From: Leucaena leucocephala
Taxonomy: Eukaryota > Streptophyta > Magnoliopsida > Fabales > Fabaceae
Assembly: GCA_037074615.1 (NCBI GenBank)
Contig: CM073563.1
Span: forward strand, 14,802,501-14,866,500
Reading direction: 5' to 3'
Length of the DNA stretch: 64,000 nucleotides
Part shown: one piece after another, positions 49,518 through 62,642 of the stretch
Position numbering within the stretch: the stretch's first letter is position 1
Layout of the letters: each line of letters starts with the position of its first letter
Translations under genes and position numbers: made by a program
The notes under the pieces: model-generated
What the model saw: the letters and a program-made list of their open reading frames with translations, nothing else
Databases searched by the model: none
What the model was told of the DNA's origin: nothing

Positions 49518-51045
49518 TCACCCCAATCTCAACTTTTAATACGAATTCTATAACACCTATTTTCCTTAAGATATGGGTCTATGTAGGTCACGGAAGGGTT
49601 ATCCATTGTTTCAAGCAACTTCTAGGCAAATGAAGCAAAACCTTGGCACTTTTCCCGACCATAATGAAAAGTCCCCCCCAATATCAACATTGAATATTCA
49701 TTCTAGAATGCCACATTCCTCAAGATATGGGTCCATATAGGTCACAAAACGGTCATCAGTTGTTTCAAGGTAGTTTTACTCAAATGTAGCAAAATTATTG
49801 AACTTTACTTGTCTATAGTTGTAAGTCACCCCCAATCTCAACTTTCAATATGAGTTCTAGAATGTCACTTCTCCAAAGATGTGGGTCCATGCAGGTCACA
49901 AAGTGTCATCCATTTTTTCAAAGTACTTTTAGCAAAATGTAGCGAAACTCTGGCACTTTTCCTGACCATAATGGAAAGTCCCCGCCAATATCAACATTGA
50001 ATATTCATTCTAGAATGCCACTTTGCTTAAGATATGGGTCCATATAGGTCACAAAAGAGTCCTCAATTGTTTCAAGGTAGTTTTACGCAAAAGTAGCAAA
50101 ACTTTGGGACTTTACTTGTCTACAGTGATAACTCACCCCCAATCGCAACCTTCAATGTGAGCTCTAGAACGTTACTTTTCTTAAGATGTGGGTCCATGTA
50201 GGTCGCAAAAGTGTCATCTATTTTTTCAAAGTAGTTTTAGGCAAAGTAGCGGAACTCTGGCACTTTTCTCGACCATACGGAAAAATCCCCCCAATCTCTA
50301 CTTTGAGTATGCGTTCTGGAATGCTACTTTCCTTAAGATATGGGTCTATATAGGTCACAAAAGAGTCATCAACTGTTTCAAGGTAGTTTTACGCAAATGT
50401 AGCGAAACTTTGGCACTTTACTTTTCTATAGTGATAACCTCACCCCAATCTCAACTTTTATTACGAATTCTATAACACCTATTTTCCTTAAGATATGGGT
50501 CCATGTAGGTCACGAAAGAGTTATCCATTGTTTCAAGGAACTTTTAGGTAAATGCAGCAAAACCTTGGCACTTTTCCCGTCCATAATGAAAAGTCCCCAC
50601 CAATATCAACATTGAATATTCATTCTAGAATGCCACATTCCTCAAGATATGGGTCCATATAGGTCACAAAAGGGTCATCAATTGTTTCTAGTTTGACTCA
50701 AATGCAGCAAAATTATTGAACTTGTCTATACTTGTAACTCACCCCCAATCTCAACTTTCAATATGAGTTCTAGAATGTCACTTCTCCAAAGATGTGGGTC
50801 CATGTAGGTCACAAAGTGTCATCCATTTTTTCAAAGTACTTTTAGGAAAATGTAGCGAAACTCTGGCACTTTTCCTGACCATAATGGAAATTCCCCACCA
50901 ATATCAACATTGAACATTCATTCTAGAATGCCACTTTCCTTAAGATATGGGTCCATATAGGTCACAAGAGAGTCGTCAATTGTTTCAAGGTAGTTTTACG
51001 CAAATGTAGCAAAACTTTGGCACTTCACTTTTCTATAGTGATAAC
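49518..51045 (+). repeat. 10-mer HOR (1528 bp), L marker unit 4
   Basis: Linked L markers at 50219 and 50461. It opens the second 7634-bp super-repeat. Confidence 0.92.
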
Positions 51046-52573
51046 TCACCCCAATCTCAACTTTTAATACGAATTCTATAACACCTATTTTCCTTAAGAT
51101 ATGGGTCTATGTAGGTCACGGAAGGGTTATCCATTGTTTCAAGCAACTTCTAGGCAAATGAAGCAAAACCTTGGCACTTTTCCCGACCATAATGAAAAGT
51201 CCCCCCCAATATCAACATTGAATATTCATTCTAGAATGCCACATTCCTCAAGATATGGGTCCATATAGGTCACAAAACGGTCATAAGTTGTTTCAAGGTA
51301 GTTTTACTCAAATGTAGCAAAATTATTGAACTTTACTTGTCTATAGTTGTAAGTCACCCCCAATCTCAACTTTCAATATGAGTTCTAGAATGTCACTTCT
51401 CCAAAGATGTGGGTCCATGCAGGTCACAAAGTGTCATCCATTTTTTCAAAGTACTTTTAGCAAAATGTAGCGAAACTCTGGCACTTTTCCTGACCATAAT
51501 GGAAAGTCCCCGCCAATATCAACATTGAATATTCATTCTAGAATGCCACTTTGCTTAAGATATGGGTCCATATAGGTCACAAAAGAGTCCTCAATTGTTT
51601 CAAGGTAGTTTTACGCAAAAGTAGCAAAACTTTGGGACTTTACTTGTCTACAGTGATAACTCACCCCCAATCGCAACCTTCAATGTGAGCTCTAGAACGT
51701 TACTTTTCTTAAGATGTGGGTCCATGTAGGTCGCAAAAGTGTCATCCATTTTTTCAAAGTAGTTTTAGGCAAAGTAGCGGAACTCTGGCACTTTTCTCGA
51801 CCATACGGAAAAATCCCCCCAATCTCTACTTTGAGTATGCGTTCTGGAATGCTACTTTCCTTAAGATATGGGTCTATATAGGTCACAAAAGAGTCATCAA
51901 CTGTTTCAAGGTAGTTTTACGCAAATGTAGCGAAACTTTGGCACTTTACTTTTCTATAGTGATAACCTCACCCCAATCTCAACTTTTAATACGAATTCTA
52001 TAACACCTATTTTCCTTAAGATATGGGTCCATGTAGGTCACGAAAGAGTTATCCATTGTTTCAAGGAACTTTTAGGTAAATGCAGCAAAACCTTGGCACT
52101 TTTCCCGTCCATAATGAAAAGTCCCCACCAATATCAACATTGAATATTCATTCTAGAATGCCACATTCCTCAAGATATGGGTCCATATAGGTCACAAAAG
52201 GGTCATCAATTGTTTCTAGTTTGACTCAAATGCAGCAAAATTATTGAACTTGTCTATACTTGTAACTCACCCCCAATCTCAACTTTCAATATGAGTTCTA
52301 GAATGTCACTTCTCCAAAGATGTGGGTCCATGTAGGTCACAAAGTGTCATCCATTTTTTCAAAGTACTTTTAGGAAAATGTAGCGAAACTCTGGCACTTT
52401 TCCTGACCATAATGGAAATTCCCCACCAATATCAACATTGAACATTCATTCTAGAATGCCACTTTCCTTAAGATATGGGTCCATATAGGTCACAAGAGAG
52501 TCGTCAATTGTTTCAAGGTAGTTTTACGCAAATGTAGCAAAACTTTGGCACTTCACTTTTCTATAGTGATAAC
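51046..52573 (+). repeat. 10-mer HOR (1528 bp)
   Basis: CATAAGTTG in b near 51282, CATACGGAAAAATCC in e, full-length i. Confidence 0.92.
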
Positions 52574-54099
52574 TCACCCCAATCTCAACTTTTAATACGA
52601 ATTCTATAACACCTATTTTCCTTAAGATATGGGTCTATGTAGGTCACGGAAGGGTTATCCATTGTTTCAAGCAACTTCTAGGCAAATGAAGCAAAACCTT
52701 GGCACTTTTCCCGACCATAATGAAAAGTCCCCCCCAATATCAACATTGAATATTCATTCTAGAATGCCACATTCCTCAAGATATGGGTCCATATAGGTCA
52801 CAAAACGGTCATAAGTTGTTTCAAGGTAGTTTTACTCAAATGTAGCAAAATTATTGAACTTTACTTGTCTATAGTTGTAAGTCACCCCCAATCTCAACTT
52901 TCAATATGAGTTCTAGAATGTCACTTCTCCAAAGATGTGGGTCCATGCAGGTCACAAAGTGTCATCCATTTTTTCAAAGTACTTTTAGCAAAATGTAGCG
53001 AAACTCTGGCACTTTTCCTGACCATAATGGAAAGTCCCCGCCAATATCAACATTGAATATTCATTCTAGAATGCCACTTTGCTTAAGATATGGGTCCATA
53101 TAGGTCACAAAAGAGTCCTCAATTGTTTCAAGGTAGTTTTACGCAAAAGTAGCAAAACTTTGGGACTTTACTTGTCTACAGTGATAACTCACCCCCAATC
53201 GCAACCTTCAATGTGAGCTCTAGAACGTTACTTTTCTTAAGATGTGGGTCCATGTAGGTCGCAAAAGTGTCATCCATTTTTTCAAAGTAGTTTTAGGCAA
53301 AGTAGCGGAACTCTGGCACTTTTCTCGACCATACGGAAAAATCCCCCCAATCTCTACTTTGAGTATGCGTTCTGGAATGCTACTTTCCTTAAGATATGGG
53401 TCTATATAGGTCACAAAAGAGTCATCAACTGTTTCAAGGTAGTTTTACGCAAATGTAGCGAAACTTTGGCACTTTACTTTTCTATAGTGATAACCTCACC
53501 CCAATCTCAACTTTTAATACGAATTCTATAACACCTATTTTCCTTAAGATATGGGTCCATGTAGGTCACGAAAGAGTTATCCATTGTTTCAAGGAACTTT
53601 TAGGTAAATGCAGCAAAACCTTGGCACTTTTCCCGTCCATAATGAAAAGTCCCCACCAATATCAACATTGAATATTCATTCTAGAATGCCACATTCCTCA
53701 AGATATGGGTCCATATAGGTCACAAAAGGGTCATCAATTGTTTCTAGTTTGACTCAAATGCAGCAAAATTATTGAACTTGTCTATACTTGTAACTCACCC
53801 CCAATCTCAACTTTCAATATGAGTTCTAGAATGTCACTTCTCCAAAGATGGGTCCATGTAGGTCACAAAATTTCATCCATTTTTTCAAAGTACTTTTAGG
53901 AAAATGTAGCGAAACTCTGGCACTTTTCCTGACCATAATGGAAATTCCCCACCAATATCAACATTGAACATTCATTCTAGAATGCCACTTTCCTTAAGAT
54001 ATGGGTCCATATAGGTCACAAGAGAGTCGTCAATTGTTTCAAGGTAGTTTTACGCAAATGTAGCAAAACTTTGGCACTTCACTTTTCTATAGGGATAAC
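52574..54099 (+). repeat. 10-mer HOR (1526 bp)
   Basis: CATAAGTTG in b near 52811, CATACGGAAAAATCC in e, short i. Confidence 0.92.
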
Positions 54100-55625
54100 T
54101 CACCCCAATCTCAACTTTTAATACGAATTCTATAACACCTATTTTCCTTAAGATATGGGTCTATGTAGGTCACGGAAGGGTTATCCATTGTTTCAAGCAA
54201 CTTCTAGGCAAATGAAGCAAAACCTTGGCACTTTTCCCGACCATAATGAAAAGTCCCCCCCAATATCAACATTGAATATTCATTCTAGAATGCCACATTC
54301 CTCAAGATATGGGTCCATATAGGTCACAAAACGGTCATCAGTTGTTTCAAGGTAGTTTTACTCAAATGTAGCAAAATTATTGAACTTTACTTGTCTATAG
54401 TTGTAAGTCACCCCCAATCTCAACTTTCAATATGAGTTCTAGAATGTCACTTCTCCAAAGATGTGGGTCCATGCAGGTCACAAAGTGTCATCCATTTTTT
54501 CAAAGTACTTTTAGCAAAATGTAGCGAAACTCTGGCACTTTTCCTGACCATAATGGAAAGTCCCCGCCAATATCAACATTGAATATTCATTCTAGAATGC
54601 CACTTTGCTTAAGATATGGGTCCATATAGGTCACAAAAGAGTCCTCAATTGTTTCAAGGTAGTTTTACGCAAAAGTAGCAAAACTTTGGGACTTTACTTG
54701 TCTACAGTGATAACTCACCCCCAATCGCAACCTTCAATGTGAGCTCTAGAACGTTACTTTTCTTAAGATGTGGGTCCATGTAGGTCGCAAAAGTGTCATC
54801 CATTTTTTCAAAGTAGTTTTAGGCAAAGTAGCGGAACTCTGGCACTTTTCTCGACCATACGGAAAAATCCCCCCAATCTCTACTTTGAGTATGCGTTCTG
54901 GAATGCTACTTTCCTTAAGATATGGGTCTATATAGGTCACAAAAGAGTCATCAACTGTTTCAAGGTAGTTTTACGCAAATGTAGCGAAACTTTGGCACTT
55001 TACTTTTCTATAGTGATAACCTCACCCCAATCTCAACTTTTAATACGAATTCTATAACACCTATTTTCCTTAAGATATGGGTCCATGTAGGTCACGAAAG
55101 AGTTATCCATTGTTTCAAGGAACTTTTAGGTAAATGCAGCAAAACCTTGGCACTTTTCCCGTCCATAATGAAAAGTCCCCACCAATATCAACATTGAATA
55201 TTCATTCTAGAATGCCACATTCCTCAAGATATGGGTCCATATAGGTCACAAAAGGGTCATCAATTGTTTCTAGTTTGACTCAAATGCAGCAAAATTATTG
55301 AACTTGTCTATACTTGTAACTCACCCCCAATCTCAACTTTCAATATGAGTTCTAGAATGTCACTTCTCCAAAGATGGGTCCATGTAGGTCACAAAATTTC
55401 ATCCATTTTTTCAAAGTACTTTTAGGAAAATGTAGCGAAACTCTGGCACTTTTCCTGACCATAATGGAAATTCCCCACCAATATCAACATTGAACATTCA
55501 TTCTAGAATGCCACTTTCCTTAAGATATGGGTCCATATAGGTCACAAGAGAGTCGTCAATTGTTTCAAGGTAGTTTTACGCAAATGTAGCAAAACTTTGG
55601 CACTTCACTTTTCTATAGGGATAAC
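54100..55625 (+). repeat. 10-mer HOR (1526 bp)
   Basis: CATACGGAAAAATCC in e, short i, ordinary TTTCAAGGTAG in j. Confidence 0.92.
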
Positions 55626-57151
55626 TCACCCCAATCTCAACTTTTAATACGAATTCTATAACACCTATTTTCCTTAAGATATGGGTCTATGTAGGTCACG
55701 GAAGGGTTATCCATTGTTTCAAGCAACTTCTAGGCAAATGAAGCAAAACCTTGGCACTTTTCCCGACCATAATGAAAAGTCCCCCCCAATATCAACATTG
55801 AATATTCATTCTAGAATGCCACATTCCTCAAGATATGGGTCCATATAGGTCACAAAACGGTCATCAGTTGTTTCAAGGTAGTTTTACTCAAATGTAGCAA
55901 AATTATTGAACTTTACTTGTCTATAGTTGTAAGTCACCCCCAATCTCAACTTTCAATATGAGTTCTAGAATGTCACTTCTCCAAAGATGTGGGTCCATGC
56001 AGGTCACAAAGTGTCATCCATTTTTTCAAAGTACTTTTAGCAAAATGTAGCGAAACTCTGGCACTTTTCCTGACCATAATGGAAAGTCCCCGCCAATATC
56101 AACATTGAATATTCATTCTAGAATGCCACTTTGCTTAAGATATGGGTCCATATAGGTCACAAAAGAGTCCTCAATTGTTTCAAGGTAGTTTTACGCAAAA
56201 GTAGCAAAACTTTGGGACTTTACTTGTCTACAGTGATAACTCACCCCCAATCGCAACCTTCAATGTGAGCTCTAGAACGTTACTTTTCTTAAGATGTGGG
56301 TCCATGTAGGTCGCAAAAGTGTCATCCATTTTTTCAAAGTAGTTTTAGGCAAAGTAGCGGAACTCTGGCACTTTTCTCGACCATACTGAAAAATCCCCCC
56401 AATCTCTACTTTGAGTATGCGTTCTGGAATGCTACTTTCCTTAAGATATGGGTCTATATAGGTCACAAAAGAGTCATCAACTGTTTCAAGGTAGTTTTAC
56501 GCAAATGTAGCGAAACTTTGGCACTTTACTTTTCTATAGTGATAACCTCACCCCAATCTCAACTTTTAATACGAATTCTATAACACCTATTTTCCTTAAG
56601 ATATGGGTCCATGTAGGTCACGAAAGAGTTATCCATTGTTTCAAGGAACTTTTAGGTAAATGCAGCAAAACCTTGGCACTTTTCCCGTCCATAATGAAAA
56701 GTCCCCACCAATATCAACATTGAATATTCATTCTAGAATGCCACATTCCTCAAGATATGGGTCCATATAGGTCACAAAAGGGTCATCAATTGTTTCTAGT
56801 TTGACTCAAATGCAGCAAAATTATTGAACTTGTCTATGCTTGTAACTCACCCCCAATCTCAACTTTCAATATGAGTTCTAGAATGTCACTTCTCCAAAGA
56901 TGGGTCCATGTAGGTCACAAAATTTCATCCATTTTTTCAAAGTACTTTTAGGAAAATGTAGCGAAACTCTGGCACTTTTCCTGACCATAATGGAAATTCC
57001 CCACCAATATCAACATTGAACATTCATTCTAGAATGCCACTTTCCTTAAGATATGGGTCCATATAGGTCACAAGAGAGTCGTCAATTGTTTCAAGGTAGT
57101 TTTACGCAAATGTAGCAAAACTTTGGCACTTCACTTTTCTATAGGGATAAC
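55626..57151 (+). repeat. 10-mer HOR (1526 bp), closes super-repeat 4
   Basis: CATACTGAAAAATCC in e. CTATGCTTG in h near 56835, where other units have CTATACTTG; the change is shared with the next unit. Confidence 0.92.
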
Positions 57152-58677
57152 TCACCCCAATCTCAACTTTTAATACGAATTCTATAACACCTATTTTCCT
57201 TAAGATATGGGTCTATGTAGGTCACGGAAGGGTTATCCATTGTTTCAAGCAACTTCTAGGCAAATGAAGCAAAACCTTGGCACTTTTCCCGACCATAATG
57301 AAAAGTCCCCCCCAATATCAACATTGAATATTCATTCTAGAATGCCACATTCCTCAAGATATGGGTCCATATAGGTCACAAAACGGTCATCAGTTGTTTC
57401 AAGGTAGTTTTACTCAAATGTAGCAAAATTATTGAACTTTACTTGTCTATAGTTGTAAGTCACCCCCAATCTCAACTTTCAATATGAGTTCTAGAATGTC
57501 ACTTCTCCAAAGATGTGGGTCCATGCAGGTCACAAAGTGTCATCCATTTTTTCAAAGTACTTTTAGCAAAATGTAGCGAAACTCTGGCACTTTTCCTGAC
57601 CATAATGGAAAGTCCCCGCCAATATCAACATTGAATATTCATTATAGAATGCCACTTTGCTTAAGATATGGGTCCATATAGGTCACAAAAGAGTCCTCAA
57701 TTGTTTCAAGGTAGTTTTACGCAAAAGTAGCAAAACTTTGGGACTTTACTTGTCTACAGTGATAACTCACCCCCAATCGCAACCTTCAATGTGAGCTCTA
57801 GAACGTTACTTTTCTTAAGATGTGGGTCCATGTAGGTCGCAAAAGTGTCATCCATTTTTTCAAAGTAGTTTTAGGCAAAGTAGCGGAACTCTGGCACTTT
57901 TCTCGACCATACTGAAAAATCCCCCCAATCTCTACTTTGAGTATGCGTTCTGGAATGCTACTTTCCTTAAGATATGGGTCTATATAGGTCACAAAAGAGT
58001 CATCAACTGTTTCAAGGTAGTTTTACGCAAATGTAGCGAAACTTTGGCACTTTACTTTTCTATAGTGATAACCTCACCCCAATCTCAACTTTTAATACGA
58101 ATTCTATAACACCTATTTTCCTTAAGATATGGGTCCATGTAGGTCACGAAAGAGTTATCCATTGTTTCAAGGAACTTTTAGGTAAATGCAGCAAAACCTT
58201 GGCACTTTTCCCGTCCATAATGAAAAGTCCCCACCAATATCAACATTGAATATTCATTCTAGAATGCCACATTCCTCAAGATATGGGTCCATATAGGTCA
58301 CAAAAGGGTCATCAATTGTTTCTAGTTTGACTCAAATGCAGCAAAATTATTGAACTTGTCTATGCTTGTAACTCACCCCCAATCTCAACTTTCAATATGA
58401 GTTCTAGAATGTCACTTCTCCAAAGATGGGTCCACGTAGGTCACAAAATTTCATCCATTTTTTCAAAGTACTTTTAGGAAAATGTAGCGAAACTCTGGCA
58501 CTTTTCCTGACCATAATGGAAATTCCCCACCAATATCAACATTGAACATTCATTCTAGAATGCCACTTTCCTTAAGATATGGGTCCATATAGGTCACAAG
58601 AGAGTCGTCAATTGTTTCAAGGTAGTTTTACGCAAATGTAGCAAAACTTTGGCACTTCACTTTTCTATAGGGATAAC
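57152..58677 (+). repeat. 10-mer HOR (1526 bp)
   Basis: No L marker. CATTATAGAATG breaks the palindrome in d near 57643. CTATGCTTG in h and GGTCCACGTAGG in i near 58434. Confidence 0.92.
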
Positions 58678-60203
58678 TCACCCCAATCTCAACTTTTAAT
58701 ACGAATTCTATAACACCTATTTTCCTTAAGATATGGGTCTATGTAGGTCACGGAAGGGTTATCCATTGTTTCAAGCAACTTCTAGGCAAATGAAGCAAAA
58801 CCTTGGCACTTTTCCCGACCATAATGAAAAGTCCCCCCCAATATCAACATTGAATATTCATTCTAGAATGCCACATTCCTCAAGATATGGGTCCATATAG
58901 GTCACAAAACGGTCATCAGTTGTTTCAAGGTAGTTTTACTCAAATGTAGCAAAATTATTGAACTTTACTTGTCTATAGTTGTAAGTCACCCCCAATCTCA
59001 ACTTTCAATATGAGTTCTAGAATGTCACTTCTCCAAAGATGTGGGTCCATGCAGGTCACAAAGTGTCATCCATTTTTTCAAAGTACTTTTAGCAAAATGT
59101 AGCGAAACTCTGGCACTTTTCCTGACCATAATGGAAAGTCCCCGCCAATATCAACATTGAATATTCATTCTAGAATGCCACTTTGCTTAAGATATGGGTC
59201 CATATAGGTCACAAAAGAGTCCTCAATTGTTTCAAGGTAGTTTTACGCAAAAGTAGCAAAACTTTGGGACTTTACTTGTCTACAGTGATAACTCACCCCC
59301 AATCGCAACCTTCAATGTGAGCTCTAGAACGTTACTTTTCTTAAGATGTGGGTCCATGTAGGTCGCAAAAGTGTCATCCATTTTTTCAAAGTAGTTTTAG
59401 GCAAAGTAGCGGAACTCTGGCACTTTTCTCGACCATACTGAAAAATCCCCCCAATCTCTACTTTGAGTATGCGTTCTGGAATGCTACTTTCCTTAAGATA
59501 TGGGTCTATATAGGTCACAAAAGAGTCATCAACTGTTTCAAGGTAGTTTTACGCAAATGTAGCGAAACTTTGGCACTTTACTTTTCTATAGTGATAACCT
59601 CACCCCAATCTCAACTTTTAATACGAATTCTATAACACCTATTTTCCTTAAGATATGGGTCCATGTAGGTCACGAAAGAGTTATCCATTGTTTCAAGGAA
59701 CTTTTAGGTAAATGCAGCAAAACCTTGGCACTTTTCCCGTCCATAATGAAAAGTCCCCACCAATATCAACATTGAATATTCATTCTAGAATGCCACATTC
59801 CTCAAGATATGGGTCCATATAGGTCACAAAAGGGTCATCAATTGTTTCTAGTTTGACTCAAATGCAGCAAAATTATTGAACTTGTCTATACTTGTAACTC
59901 ACCCCCAATCTCAACTTTCAATATGAGTTCTAGAATGTCACTTCTCCAAAGATGGGTCCATGTAGGTCACAAAATTTCATCCATTTTTTCAAAGTACTTT
60001 TAGGAAAATGTAGCGAAACTCTGGCACTTTTCCTGACCATAATGGAAATTCCCCACCAATATCAACATTGAACATTCATTCTAGAATGCCACTTTCCTTA
60101 AGATATGGGTCCATATAGGTCACAAGAGAGTCGTCAATTGTTTCAAGGTAGTTTTACGCAAATGTAGCAAAACTTTGGCACTTCACTTTTCTATAGGGAT
60201 AAC
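58678..60203 (+). repeat. 10-mer HOR (1526 bp)
   Basis: Ordinary unit of the third sub-family with CATACTGAAAAATCC in e and short i. Confidence 0.92.
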
Positions 60204-62642
60204 TCACCCCAATCTCAACTTTTAATACGAATTCTATAACACCTATTTTCCTTAAGATATGGGTCTATGTAGGTCACGGAAGGGTTATCCATTGTTTCAA
60301 GCAACTTCTAGGCAAATGAAGCAAAACCTTGGCACTTTTCCCGACCATAATGAAAAGTCCCCCCAATATCAACATTGAATATTCATTCTAGAATGCCACA
60401 TTCCTCAAGATATGGGTCCATATAGGTCACAAAACGGTCATCAGTTGTTTCAAGGTAGTTTTACTCAAATGTAGCAAAATTATTGAACTTTACTTGTCTA
60501 TAGTTGTAAGTCACCCCCAATCTCAACTTTCAATATGAGTTCTAGAATGTCACTTCTCCAAAGATGTGGGTCCATGCAGGTCACAAAGTGTCATCCATTT
60601 TTTCAAAGTACTTTTAGCAAAATGTAGCGAAACTCTGGCACTTTTCCTGACCATAATGGAAAGTCCCCGCCAATATCAACATTGAATATTCATTCTAGAA
60701 TGCCACTTTGCTTAAGATATGGGTCCATATAGGTCACAAAAGAGTCCTCAATTGTTTCAAGGTAGTTTTACGCAAAAGTAGCAAAACTTTGGGACTTTAC
60801 TTGTCTACAGTGATAACTCACCTCCAATCGCAACCTTCAATGTGAGCTCTAGAACGTTACTTTTCTTAAGATGTGGGTCCATGTAGGTCGCAAAAGTGTC
60901 ATCCATTTTTTCAAAGTAGTTTTAGGCAAAGTAGCGGAACTCTGGCACTTTTCTCGACCATACTTAAAAAATCCCCCCAATCTCTACTTTGAGTATGCGT
61001 TCTGGAATGCTACTTTCCTTAAGATATGGGTCTATATAGGTCACAAAAGAGTCATCAACTGTTTCAAGGTAGTTTTACGCAAATGTAGCGAAACTTTGGC
61101 ACTTTACTTTTCTATAGTGATAACATCACCCCAATCTCAACTTTTAATACGAATTCTATAACACCTATTTTCCTTAAGATATGGGTCCATGTAGGTCACG
61201 AAAGAGTTATCCATTGTTTCAAGGAACTTTTAGGTAAATGCAGCAAAACCTTGGCACTTTTCCCGACCATAATGAAAAGTCCCCACCAATATCAACATTG
61301 AATATTCATTCTAGAATGCCACATTCCTCAAGATATGGGTCCATATAGGTCACAAAAGGGTCATCAATTGTTTCTAGTTTGACTCAAATGCAGCAAAATT
61401 ATTCAACTTGTCTATACTTGTAACTCACCCCCAATCTCAACTTTCAATATGAGTTCTAGAATGTCACTTCTCCAAAGATGTGGGTCCACGTAGGTCACAA
61501 AGTGTCATCCATTTTTTCAAAGTACTTTTAGGAAAATGTAGCGAAACTCTGGCACTTTTCCTGACCATAATGGAAAGTCCCCGCCAATATCAACATTGAA
61601 TATTCATTCTAGAATGCCACTTTGCTTAAGATATGGGTCCATATAGGTCACAAAAGAGTCCTCAATTGTTTCAAGGTAGTTTTACGCAAAAGTAGCAAAA
61701 CTTTGGGACTTTACTTGTCTACAGTGATAACTCACCCCCAATCGCAACCTTCAATGTGAGCTCTAGAACGTTACTTTTCTTAAGATGTGGGTCCATGTAG
61801 GTCACAAAAGTGTCATCCATTTTTTCAAAGTAGTTTTAGGCAAAGTAGCGGAACTCTGGCACTTTTCTCGACCATACTGAAAAATCCCCCCAATCTCTAC
61901 TTTGAGTATGCGTTCTGGAATGCTACTTTCCTTAAGATATGGGTCTATATAGGTCACAAAAGAGTCATCAACTGTTTCAAGGTAGTTTTACGCAAATGTA
62001 GCGAAACTTTGGCACTTTACTTTTCTATAGTGATAACCTCACCCCAATCTCAACTTTTAATACGAATTCTATAACACCTATTTTCCTTAAGATATGGGTC
62101 CATGTAGGTCACGAAAGAGTTATCCATTGTTTCAAGGAACTTTTAGGTAAATGCAGCAAAACCTTGGCACTTTTCCCGTCCATAATGAAAAGTCCCCACC
62201 AATATCAACATTGAATATTCATTCTAGAATGCCACATTCCTCAAGATATGGGTCCATATAGGTCACAAAAGGGTCATCAATTGTTTCTAGTTTGACTCAA
62301 ATGCAGCAAAATTATTGAACTTGTCTATACTTGTAACTCACCCCCAATCTCAACTTTCAATATGAGTTCTAGAATGTCACTTCTCCAAAGATGGGTCCAT
62401 GTAGGTCACAAAATTTCATCCATTTTTTCAAAGTACTTTTAGGAAAATGTAGCGAAACTCTGGCACTTTTCCTGACCATAATGGAAATTCCCCACCAATA
62501 TCAACATTGAACATTCATTCTAGAATGCCACTTTCCTTAAGATATGGGTCCATATAGGTCACAAGAGAGTCGTCAATTGTTTCAAGGTAGTTTTACGCAA
62601 ATGTAGCAAAACTTTGGCACTTCACTTTTCTATAGGGATAAC
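60204..62642 (+). repeat. 16-mer unit (2439 bp): 10-mer plus embedded 6-mer
   Basis: Order a-b-c-d-e-f-g-h-i/c-d-e-f-g-h-i-j, as at 17443-19883. Here the i-to-c switch falls later: TAGGAAAATG (i) is kept and only GAAAGTCCCCGCC (c-d) follows, near 61.50-61.58 kb. The first e has the long CTTAAAAAATCC variant and GATAACATCACC follows f. The second e has CTGAAAAATCC and GTAGGTCACAAAAG. The first g is CCCGACC and the second CCCGTCC, so left-end-like and third-sub-family halves are joined. Confidence 0.88.

Larger units (their letters stand above)
49518..57151 (+). repeat. Super-repeat 4: five HORs (7634 bp)
   Basis: Same order, same unit lengths and same total length as super-repeat 3. Only a handful of differences were found by eye (b near 52811, j near 55570, the a/b junction near 55720-55790, h near 56835), so the two are a recent 7.6-kb tandem duplication with later small changes. 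Confidence 0.87.
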
